DNA of 42,950 nt, taken from the NCBI GenBank assembly GCA_964477485.1, contig CAYZEE010000003.1, positions 1-42,950 of the forward strand, read 5' to 3'. The notes under the pieces were generated by a model. That model was not told the origin of the DNA. It ran no database searches and worked only from the letters and a program-made list of their open reading frames with translations. This stretch comes from CAYZEE01 sp964477485. Its GTDB lineage: Bacteria > Patescibacteriota > Microgenomatia > Levybacterales > UBA12049. The stretch's first letter is position 1. Each line of letters begins with the position of its first letter. This document shows positions 26,801 to 32,570 of this stretch, in pieces. A program made the position numbers and the translations under genes.

Positions 26801-27396
26801 TTAACAGCAAGCCATTTAAAGACCTATTGACGAAGCTAGTGAGAGATGGGTCTTCTGAAATAAAAGCCATTTTTGCTTGGCAATTTGCTAGATTACCTGA
26901 TGAAGTAAAAACAACACCAAAATTTGATGAAACGATTGGAATCTCCGCACGATATTTAGAAGAAATGTCACAAACATATGATCATGAAACATTTAATAAT
27001 ATTTATCGTTTTGTCGAAGATTATGTAGATTCACATTATGCAATCTGTATTAATCTTTGGAAAAAATGCATCATTACCGAGAGCAAATATTTTACTGATA
27101 ACTTTTCAAAAGATAAGTTTATGGATATGTATTGGTGGCCTTTTTTCTACAACGGTAAAATTCTACTAAAAATTGCAGAGCAAGAGGGTGTTGAGGAATT
27201 CCTAAAATGGTTCAAAATACTAGTAGATTATCCTATTGAGTTATTGGTCGCTAATGATTTAGATATTGCTGTAGAGTATCTTACCGGATTAAAAACAAAT
27301 AAGGAAGAGATTGAATATCTATTTAAAAGGTTAATTGAGAGAAATTCTAAATATTACACCGATAAACAAAATTGGCTAAATCAAAATAATAAATGA
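23800..27396 (+). CDS. Large nuclease/alpha-solenoid protein, second gene of the unrecognised module
   Basis: 1198 residues. The N-terminus resembles DUF4297/Cap4-type dsDNA nuclease domains: GIHSQNWAAMSLFLQ (Gln16), then FEADKLEDFYLVF (Glu39, Asp45) and ICESKAYK (Glu59-x-Lys61), a PD-(D/E)XK layout. The rest, about residues 170 to 1198, is almost wholly helical with aromatic-rich repeats such as DPNYYVRVQACVPLLELV, which looks like a HEAT-type solenoid. I searched for Walker A and B, TIR and protease motifs and saw none, so it differs from STAND-type Avs proteins that carry similar nuclease domains. A GGAGG sits 10 bases before the ATG. It overlaps both neighbours (8 and 4 bases). The gene is conspicuously AT-rich. 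Confidence 0.62.
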   Translation: MSNRGGQATQSGIHSQNWAAMSLFLQHISRPDFRYIGFEADKLEDFYLVFESDKKIICESKAYKVSFPEFKKIVGNIIKHGQVTQEDEILIICEQADKNLKTLIENFNYYDGKTVEKISKEKKLTSEELKLLPQIRFWEVSQDISRKTAELLISQLLRVWVPTHKIEEIVRDLLEKEVYQGSQRGTTLSREDFIKKLDDKKRLIFEDARYEKDKEKKEQELKQYINDLKNPNSPQWSNNSLSILSDKPDQHYWVLKMLGEEKDLSLKEWDPLWVMSTQGAFSLEVFNIFKKNTSTQENQNYFIKFAPKLIENNSNMFHEEFIKTDIVDICGNIIQSTRQYDSEVFELIQRLFEPSISKYFYAKHTRDNRHEWEQISLLLLNLYKASEDKTLKQKIVDYIFDKFNLVADDGQYWHYTPSTIFTIIQLHFNEDPQEGIIELTKLFSEQLDKFYKKFGKKLAFKGWEHMGSGISQMGNNFSIQDRMFVEAILKPLFRSLYEKNKDNALNIIAECISRKTNNVSREKPDFINRSVLPVLFSEYKEETYGSLAFEILSDFIKMRKGIPWKVDLIFQELRGDYTDEQKWALVKVSLDEYNNLPANVFVEQIVSSLGAKGNKDALSVIAEWVKNPEYNRRQIIGSFSVMDNISKLLDNKDIFDEAVDIYKNYIFADNFITKDNDWETWDVAKVSCKILITNEKVGIEILQNINSSKILTPNQQTLITCAINDIPEDNKELLLKVFQKFLDPLLKDLGYDISKIEERITKRHCREQIVQFADKLAKARCFNEALSVVNVFINDSDPILENYDDDKKGNFNYHKKVIEGDDNPTINTVRGFCAWVLQKFASLYGRDYIPQILPLVKKLSQDPNYYVRVQACVPLLELVKNRNTVLPDNSKVRFVSVETAQAIEDIAFEMLNNKENHKLPSVMQHIAMVFTYMRTIPQEKAYQVLETFLIDEYPKKDNQRKHSTYLADVLSEAAPLYIFFAEYREDAFKDWPKDWAKLGKFNSKPFKDLLTKLVRDGSSEIKAIFAWQFARLPDEVKTTPKFDETIGISARYLEEMSQTYDHETFNNIYRFVEDYVDSHYAICINLWKKCIITESKYFTDNFSKDKFMDMYWWPFFYNGKILLKIAEQEGVEEFLKWFKILVDYPIELLVANDLDIAVEYLTGLKTNKEEIEYLFKRLIERNSKYYTDKQNWLNQNNK

Positions 27397-27929
27397 GATT
27401 GGAAATAGTAGAGAAATTAGATAAGCTTCTTTTAAAACATATACCTTTCAATGAGGAGTGTGAAGTTGTTTATTTCATGGTTGAAATAAGAAAAATCATG
27501 GAGCATGATAACGATTCAAAATATAAACTTCTTCGATTTTTTTGTGATTGGACTGTTCACACAAAAAAAGATAGGAGTATGAGTGGAATCATAGACATTG
27601 TAAACGAAATTGATCGCCTTATTTCTAGTGTTGATAAAATTACTACTCTACAAAATGAACAAATTCTTAAATTTTTAGAAATGAATGAGTTGAGAAAAGA
27701 ACTTTCGCAATTTCTTACTTCCCATTCCCTACCAAGTGATTTATGCAAAGATGATCACAATTGGTCAACATTTGTTGATATACTTGCACAAGTTCTTTCG
27801 GGTCAACCAATCCTAAATCCAATAGAGACAATTGTATCTATAGAGATATTCTCAAACTCTTTAGGGAGTTCTATAACTGTGGATTTCGGAACAGGTAGAG
27901 GCTCTGCAACAGCAGGGTTTGGAAAATAG
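27393..27929 (+). CDS. Unknown 178-residue partner protein, third gene of the module
   Basis: The ATG overlaps the stop of the 1198-residue gene by four bases, so it is translationally coupled to it. The protein is helical at the N-terminus, with a notable YKLLRFFCDWTVHTKKDRS stretch (about 43-61), and ends in a Gly/Ser/Thr-rich tail (VDFGTGRGSATAGFGK). I recall similar small helical proteins with an 'FCDW..H' core as uncharacterised, but cannot name a family. It lacks the Rx4-6H motif of HEPN RNases. Its constant overlap with the nuclease-solenoid suggests a regulatory or sensor subunit; this is inference. Confidence 0.6.
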   Translation: MRLEIVEKLDKLLLKHIPFNEECEVVYFMVEIRKIMEHDNDSKYKLLRFFCDWTVHTKKDRSMSGIIDIVNEIDRLISSVDKITTLQNEQILKFLEMNELRKELSQFLTSHSLPSDLCKDDHNWSTFVDILAQVLSGQPILNPIETIVSIEIFSNSLGSSITVDFGTGRGSATAGFGK

Positions 27930-27935
27930 TACAAA

Positions 27936-28511
27936 CTAAGTTATCAACCTTAATACAAACGGTACGATTCTTGTTGTAGGTAATTTATATTTCCATGCCA
28001 CCTTGTAATACCACCTAAGATATAGTTTCTGTAATACTTCGCGCTGATGCTCAAAAATAGTGTCATTATCAATATTTACTAGCTTATTCCCGACTGCTCG
28101 TTCTATAGCGATACTTAATAGCGCTGATTCGTCATCATAGTCAGGGTTGAAGAAATAACTTGACCTATTTATTTTCGCAGCGTAAAGCGTAACCAGTTCG
28201 TTTTCAATCGCAAGATAAACACTTATTTTCTCTCTATCAGGCATTTTCTGGTTGAATGATGGGATTTTCTCTAATACAATTGATTCCCATAGGGGTTTAT
28301 AGTCGAGATTTAACGCACGAGATAATTTTCCAATTTCAGGTATGGCATTTTTCTTGAAATATTGCTTCCGTAGTTCTCTTCCTGTTAGCTTACTATCAAG
28401 TTTATACTTTTTCTTGATGCCCTGAGTTATGCGATAGTTTGCATAAGATCGGACAAATAGAGTGAGTCTTACCTTCTTAAGAGTTAATCGGGCTTTGATT
28501 TGTTCTGCCAT
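27936..28511 (-). CDS. Unknown protein at the right end of the accessory block
   Basis: 191 residues, basic, with no motif I recognise. The N-terminal part is lysine/arginine-rich and helical (KKVRLTLFVRSYANYR), followed by ALNLDYKPLWESIVLEKIPS and a helical C-terminal half with EHQREVLQKLYLRWYY. No signal peptide or membrane segment. It is tail-to-tail with the 178-residue gene, 6 bases apart, so it is not part of that operon. Its location beside the tRNA-like fragment suggests an element-borne protein, possibly nucleic-acid binding judging from its charge. No function is claimed. Confidence 0.5.
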   Translation of the reverse strand: MAEQIKARLTLKKVRLTLFVRSYANYRITQGIKKKYKLDSKLTGRELRKQYFKKNAIPEIGKLSRALNLDYKPLWESIVLEKIPSFNQKMPDREKISVYLAIENELVTLYAAKINRSSYFFNPDYDDESALLSIAIERAVGNKLVNIDNDTIFEHQREVLQKLYLRWYYKVAWKYKLPTTRIVPFVLRLIT

Positions 28512-28617
28512 AAATCGGGCAGAATTAGCCTATTTTACAATAAACAGCCTGGATAATTAAAGACTATATCAATCTATATCAGAAGATTTTGAGAACCTCT
28601 TTTTTATAGTGTCTCAT

Positions 28618-28647
28618 TTGTCTCATTTAGCCTCGGCATGATACAAT
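28618..28647 (+). promoter_or_regulatory. Possible promoter for the tRNA-like structured RNA
   Basis: TTGTCT (28618-28623), an 18-base spacer and extended -10 TGATACAAT (28639-28647) predict a transcript starting near 28654, just before the first paired strand of the RNA described next. It lies after a 9-base tandem (GTCTCATTT twice). Confidence 0.35.
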
Positions 28648-28653
28648 CCAAAA

Positions 28654-28774
28654 AGAGGGTTATAAGGCCTAAAGGGTTCCAGACCCGTATGGCTCACAAA
28701 GTCGAGGCAAGTCTATAACCTAAGCCGTCACGTTCTCAACATAAAGATCGCGGGTTCGATTCCCGCAGGCGGTA
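28654..28774 (+). ncRNA. Structured RNA ending in a tRNA-like T-arm and acceptor (orphan tRNA 3' part)
   Basis: GGTTATA (28658-28664) can pair perfectly with TATAACC (28714-28720), enclosing smaller helices such as GGGT/ACCC. Downstream, GCGGG-TTCGATT-CCCGC (28750-28766) is a perfect T-arm followed by an AGGCGGT acceptor strand and A74-like discriminator. No normal 5' acceptor, D-arm or anticodon arm precedes it. The best partner is GCCGTC at 28724-28729 (six pairs, two wobble). The 3' part resembles the tRNA-Glu at 10626-10699, sharing GTTCTCA and most of the T-arm, but with paired changes in the T-stem. It may be a pseudo-tRNA from an integration event, or a genuine small RNA. Confidence 0.35.
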
Positions 28775-28783
28775 TACTTCGAC

Positions 28784-29008
28784 CTAATCTTTTGAAACTT
28801 CGAAGATTTTTTGGCGTGAGGTTGCACCTCTTAATAAAATAACTTTTGATCTGGCAATATGATAATAATTAGCTAAGGTTTCCTCTATTGCTTTATTTGC
28901 ATATCCTTTGTATGGCGCTTCTTTAACTGAAATCATAAAATGAGTTTCATCAATTTTTTCTATAGAAGCTCTCTTTGCTCCAGGCTTTGCAGTAACAAAA
29001 ACTCTCAT
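28784..29008 (-). CDS. DUF167 (YggU) family protein
   Basis: 74 residues. MRVFVTAKPGAKRASIEKID, VKEAPYKGYANKAIEETLA and SKVILLRGATSRQKIFEV are the three conserved blocks of the DUF167/YggU family (PF02594), a small alpha/beta fold of unknown cellular role. It is complete and of usual length. A TATAAT lies 3 bases before the ATG, too close for normal use, so transcription more likely comes from the promoter of the 33-codon ORF that ends 25 bases upstream. Confidence 0.88.
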   Translation of the reverse strand: MRVFVTAKPGAKRASIEKIDETHFMISVKEAPYKGYANKAIEETLANYYHIARSKVILLRGATSRQKIFEVSKD

Positions 29009-29033
29009 AAAATTATATTTAAAAATCCGTGCA

Positions 29034-29135
29034 TCAACCCCTAGTTAAATCTGCTCTTCCAATCTTTCTTTTAAACTTCAAAATTTTAGGATTGACCTGT
29101 TCGAGACGAGAACCCATTTCGGTTCCATCAACCAT
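29034..29135 (-). CDS. Short unannotated ORF (33 residues), leaderless, upstream of DUF167
   Basis: Minus-strand ATG at 29135 to TGA at 29034. The product begins MVDGTEMGSRLEQVNP and ends with a basic stretch, KFKRKIGRADLTRG. A perfect TATAAT box ends 6 bases before the ATG, the same leaderless geometry seen for longer genes in this window, which is the main reason to believe it is translated. It is followed by the DUF167 gene on the same strand. No similarity is recognised. It could alternatively be a fragment of a longer gene or a leader peptide. Confidence 0.4.
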   Translation of the reverse strand: MVDGTEMGSRLEQVNPKILKFKRKIGRADLTRG

Positions 29136-29141
29136 ATGTTA

Positions 29142-29147
29142 ATTATA
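29142..29147 (-). promoter_or_regulatory. -10 box for the 33-codon ORF and DUF167 gene
   Basis: Minus-strand TATAAT with 6 bases to the ATG at 29135. No recognisable -35 at 17-18 bases. Confidence 0.4.
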
Positions 29148-29180
29148 ATCCATTCATGTAACACTTGATGGCTAGTTTAC

Positions 29181-29208
29181 TTGATATGATTTTATCATTT
29201 GGTATAAT
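29181..29208 (+). promoter_or_regulatory. Promoter of the 258-residue unknown gene, leaderless arrangement
   Basis: TTGATA (29181-29186), a 16-base spacer and TATAAT (29203-29208) lie 9 bases before the ATG at 29218. The spacer contains an ATGAT/ATCAT inverted repeat. No Shine-Dalgarno is present. Confidence 0.65.
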
Positions 29209-29217
29209 AATCCTCCT

Positions 29218-29994
29218 ATGGAATCGTTGAGAAGAAACGGAGAATTGCCTTATAAACCTGGCGATGAAATTCCTATTGAAATTGGAGATTTAATATTTCC
29301 CTTTGCGGATCCGGCATGCCACTACGACAGAAACAGCGTAAGTACAACTGCTGAAACAAGACTGCGTCTAAATCTTAATTTAGGCGGTAATGAAATTAGA
29401 AGCCTTAGAATTCTTTGCGAAATTACGACTGCAGAAGGAAATGGAATTGAGATAATTCCTTTTCACCGAGAAGCCGGATATATCATAACAGGAGACGATT
29501 TTGATTTAGAAAAAAGAAGAAAAAAATTACTTGAGTCCATAAGAAACTATGACGGATTTGGAATTAATGATGACTTTCCTTTGGGTCTTAGAATTATTGC
29601 TAATGGCAGCGCCCTTATAGAAGACGGGCTTGGCATTTTTGCCGGGTTTAATCAACGACATGAGAGAAGAATTATATTTAATCCGGATGTTGCCCGTTTG
29701 CTGAAGGCAATAAGATGCCACGCTAGATTAGACGGGATGGAATTTGAATCTAAATTGTTTCCCGCTCTCCCAACTGAAGTTCAATTAACGATTGACAAAG
29801 ATGACTATGACGAATACTGCGGAGATTTTTATCCCTTAGATACCGGACCATTGGCAGGGGAAATGGAAGGCAGCACTTGTTCTTTGGAAGACGACGGAAG
29901 TGATCTTGAAATAGGCGTAGGACATGAATTGTTTTTTGCTGACGATGAGAAAGAAATAAGAAGAATAGGTATAGGATTTACTACTGTTTCTTAA
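29218..29994 (+). CDS. Unknown acidic cytosolic protein
   Basis: 258 residues without signal peptide or membrane segment. It is rich in Asp/Glu, especially near the end (EDDGSDLEIGVGHELFFADD). Several beta-strand-like stretches (TRLRLNLNLGG, SLRILCEITTAEGNGIEIIP) suggest a beta-rich fold. Not recognised. It has its own consensus-like promoter with the start codon at the expected transcript start. Its stop codon overlaps the lon stop on the other strand, so the two genes are convergent without a gap. Confidence 0.65.
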   Translation: MESLRRNGELPYKPGDEIPIEIGDLIFPFADPACHYDRNSVSTTAETRLRLNLNLGGNEIRSLRILCEITTAEGNGIEIIPFHREAGYIITGDDFDLEKRRKKLLESIRNYDGFGINDDFPLGLRIIANGSALIEDGLGIFAGFNQRHERRIIFNPDVARLLKAIRCHARLDGMEFESKLFPALPTEVQLTIDKDDYDEYCGDFYPLDTGPLAGEMEGSTCSLEDDGSDLEIGVGHELFFADDEKEIRRIGIGFTTVS

Positions 29995-32363
29995 TCTACT
30001 TTGTATGGGGAGGGGGCATGAAGAACAGGACGCGGTTGCTCCAGTTGACTTCTATCTTTTGAAAGCGGTTTTGTTAATGCGATTCCCAGAACTTCATCCA
30101 TATGGGACACAAATACAAATTTGAGATCCCTTAAGACTTCTTTTGGGACATCTTCCAAATCCTTCTTGTTGTCTTTTGGTATAATAATAGTCTTAAGTCC
30201 AGCTCTATGGGCTGCGATAACTTTTTCTTTAACTCCGCCAATCTCCAGAACCCTACCTCTAAGAGTAATCTCTCCTGTCATACCAATTTTTCTGTTTACA
30301 GGGATTCGCGTCAGTGCTGACACAATTGCGGTTGTTATTGCAATACCTGCCGACGGGCCGTCTTTTGGAACTGCACCTTCCGGAACATGCACGTGAACAT
30401 CAATTTTTTGGTAAAATTTTTCAGACAAACCTAATTGATGCGCTCTTGCCCTTATATACGACATTGCCGCTTGACAGGATTCTTTCATCACATCACCAAG
30501 CTGTCCTGTTAAGATAAGATTTCCTTTCCCGGGCATAAGCGCAACTTCGATAAACAGAATATCTCCACCTGCCTCTGTCCACGCAAGACCGGTTGACATA
30601 CCAATTTCATCTTTTTTCTCAAGAATTGTAGAGCGAATTTTAATCGGACCAAGGAATTTGGGAACATTTTTCTCAGAAACTACAACTTTTTTAGTTTTTC
30701 CTTCGGCAATCATCTTTGCAACCTTCCTAAGAATAGTTGCAATTTGTCTCTCAAGACTTCTGACCCCTGCTTCTCTTGTGTAATGCGCAATTATAAAGCG
30801 GGCCGCATCATCTTTAACCTCAACTGTTTTATCAGATAACCCATGGTTTTCCATTTGTTTTTTGAGTAGAAATTCTTTTGCAATTTCAAACTTTTCATAT
30901 TGAGTGTATCCTGCAAAATTTATAATCTCCAGTCTGTCACGAAGCGCAGGAGGTATAGTATCCAGAACATTTGCAGTTGTTATAAACATCACGTCTGAAA
31001 GATCAAAGGCTACTTCAAGATAGTGGTCTGAGAATTGATTGTTCTGTTCAGGATCCAATGCTTCAAGAAGTGCCGAGGAAGGATCGCCTCGAAAATCAGC
31101 TCCGACTTTGTCTATCTCATCAAGCATAAAGACAGGATTTCTGGTTCCAGCGTCCTTTATCCCCTGAATTATGCGACCGGGCAATGCACCAACATATGTC
31201 CTTCTATGACCTCTGATTTCTGCCTCATCTCTTATCCCGCCCAAAGAAACTCTTATAAATTTTCTGCCAAGAGCTCTGGCTATTGATTTTCCTATTGAGG
31301 TTTTGCCAACGCCCGGCGGTCCGACAAAACAGAGAATTGGTCCCTTCATCTTTCCGGCAAGTTTGTGAACTGCAAGATATTCAACAATTCTTTCTTTCAC
31401 TTTCTCAAGTCCGTAATGATCTTCATCCAGATTTTTTTCGGCTGCTTTTATATCGACGTTATTTTTGCTTTCATTGCTCCAGGGAAGAGCTATTAGCCAA
31501 TCAAGATAATTCCTTATATATCCTGCTTCCGGATTAAATTGATTCATTTGCGAAAGTTTCTTTAGCTCTTTTCTCGCTTTCTCCTCAACATCCTCAGGCA
31601 TTCCGGCTTTTTTTATCTTTTCTGAAAGCTCTCTTGTCTCGCTGTCTTCATCGCTTTGACCGAGTTCTTTTTCTATTGTCTTAAGTCTTTCCCGAAGCAT
31701 TGCTTCTTTTGCGCCTTTCTCAAATCTTTCCTGTGTTTTTGATGAAAGACGTCTTTCGATCTCCAAGACCTTAATTTCTTTAGCTAAAAATTCCGTAACC
31801 TTCTCAAGTCTTACCTTTACATCAGTTATTTCCAAAAGTTCTTGTTTGTCTTGCGGTTTTATATCCAAAACTGAAGCGATAAGATCGGATAATTCAGATG
31901 GTGGGTTATCCGACATTATATTCATAAATGTCAGAAAATCTACAGATTTCCCAAGATTTATTGCCTTTCGAAACTGATTAGTCACATGATTTGAGAGCGC
32001 CTTAAGCTCAGGAGAATCATTAGAAACTTCAGGAAGCTCAACCACCTTTGCTACAAGAAATTGTTCATGATTCTCATATGAAAGGATTTTAACTCTTGAA
32101 ATACCTTTAACTTGAGCGTTAATTTCTCCGTCAGTTCGTATCATTCTCTCAATTCGCGAAAGAGTTCCGATAGTGTACAAATCATCCGATGTCGGTTCGT
32201 TGAGTCTTGAGTTTTTTTGAAGGACAAAACAGACTATCCGTTCGTGGGCAAAGGAGCTTTCAAGGGCAGCTAAACTTTTCGGTCTTCCAAAAGTCAATAC
32301 GGAATCTATATTGGGAAAAATAATCCCATCTCTTATCGGTATTACGGGAACAAGTTTTTCCAT
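29991..32363 (-). CDS. lon: ATP-dependent protease Lon
   Basis: 790 residues, full length. An N-terminal LON substrate-binding domain (about 1-195) and a coiled-coil linker lead to the AAA+ module with Walker A GPPGVGKT (348-355) and Walker B VFMLDEID. The C-terminal serine protease domain has Ser671 in KDGPSAGIAI and Lys714 in GGVKEK, the expected 43-residue spacing of the Ser-Lys dyad. It degrades misfolded and regulatory proteins in the cytoplasm. A CIRCE-like operator overlaps its promoter, pointing to HrcA heat-shock control. The mRNA is predicted to be leaderless. Confidence 0.97.
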   Translation of the reverse strand: MEKLVPVIPIRDGIIFPNIDSVLTFGRPKSLAALESSFAHERIVCFVLQKNSRLNEPTSDDLYTIGTLSRIERMIRTDGEINAQVKGISRVKILSYENHEQFLVAKVVELPEVSNDSPELKALSNHVTNQFRKAINLGKSVDFLTFMNIMSDNPPSELSDLIASVLDIKPQDKQELLEITDVKVRLEKVTEFLAKEIKVLEIERRLSSKTQERFEKGAKEAMLRERLKTIEKELGQSDEDSETRELSEKIKKAGMPEDVEEKARKELKKLSQMNQFNPEAGYIRNYLDWLIALPWSNESKNNVDIKAAEKNLDEDHYGLEKVKERIVEYLAVHKLAGKMKGPILCFVGPPGVGKTSIGKSIARALGRKFIRVSLGGIRDEAEIRGHRRTYVGALPGRIIQGIKDAGTRNPVFMLDEIDKVGADFRGDPSSALLEALDPEQNNQFSDHYLEVAFDLSDVMFITTANVLDTIPPALRDRLEIINFAGYTQYEKFEIAKEFLLKKQMENHGLSDKTVEVKDDAARFIIAHYTREAGVRSLERQIATILRKVAKMIAEGKTKKVVVSEKNVPKFLGPIKIRSTILEKKDEIGMSTGLAWTEAGGDILFIEVALMPGKGNLILTGQLGDVMKESCQAAMSYIRARAHQLGLSEKFYQKIDVHVHVPEGAVPKDGPSAGIAITTAIVSALTRIPVNRKIGMTGEITLRGRVLEIGGVKEKVIAAHRAGLKTIIIPKDNKKDLEDVPKEVLRDLKFVFVSHMDEVLGIALTKPLSKDRSQLEQPRPVLHAPSPYKVD

Positions 32364-32367
32364 ATTA

Positions 32368-32401
32368 TTAGCACTCTATCAAAATATCTGCTAATTGTCA
32401 A
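32368..32401 (-). promoter_or_regulatory. lon promoter overlapped by a CIRCE-like (HrcA) operator
   Basis: On the minus strand, TTGACA (32401-32396), 17 bases and TAGAGT (32378-32373) end 9 bases before the lon ATG. Overlying them at 32394-32368 is TTAGCAGAT-N9-GAGTGCTAA. The consensus CIRCE is TTAGCACTC-N9-GAGTGCTAA, so one arm is perfect and the other matches at 6 of 9 positions with the right spacing. HrcA bound here would cover the -10 box. Confidence 0.7.
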
Positions 32402-32531
32402 GCCCCTCCTGATGTCTATATTAGCAGCAATAGTAAATTATCACAATTATTATAAACAGAGAATATTAATTCTGAAACAAATATGTAAGACTGTGCTAGG
32501 TACATTTGAAAGTTAGTCTGGGATTTTGGGG

Positions 32532-32561
32532 TTGACAGGCAAAGACGCTCGAGCCTACAAT
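32532..32561 (+). promoter_or_regulatory. Promoter of the MgtE_N/CBS-NRAMP operon, leaderless arrangement
   Basis: TTGACA (32532-32537), an 18-base spacer and TACAAT (32556-32561) end 9 bases before the ATG at 32571. No Shine-Dalgarno. Confidence 0.7.
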
Positions 32562-32570
32562 TAATTTACC

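Larger units (their letters stand above)
10700..28774. mobile_element. Putative integrated element / defence island between tRNA-Glu and a tRNA-like 3' fragment
   Basis: The block starts after an intact tRNA-Glu and ends at a tRNA-like T-arm plus acceptor. It carries a large serine recombinase at one end, terminase genes, a phage-type ParB-methyltransferase, a type I restriction system and a module of unknown nucleases. None of the housekeeping-type genes that flank it occur inside. The two tRNA ends are similar but not identical, and I found no exact direct repeat marking attL and attR, so the limits are approximate and more than one insertion may be involved. Confidence 0.5.

Noticed and set aside
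23800..27396. STAND/AAA-type NTPase in the large protein
   Set aside because: No GxxxxGK[ST] motif or hhhhDD pattern in a suitable position was found on reading the whole protein.
27393..27929. HEPN RNase assignment for the 178-residue protein
   Set aside because: The diagnostic Rx4-6H motif is absent.
28654..28774. tmRNA or tRNA with a group I intron
   Set aside because: No tmRNA 5' end or tag frame is visible, no conserved group I core sequences are seen, and there is no plausible 5' exon with D-arm.
10626..28774. Exact attL/attR direct repeat in the tRNA sequences
   Set aside because: The two sequences share only short identical runs separated by differences, some of them compensated in the T-stem, so they are not a recent duplication.
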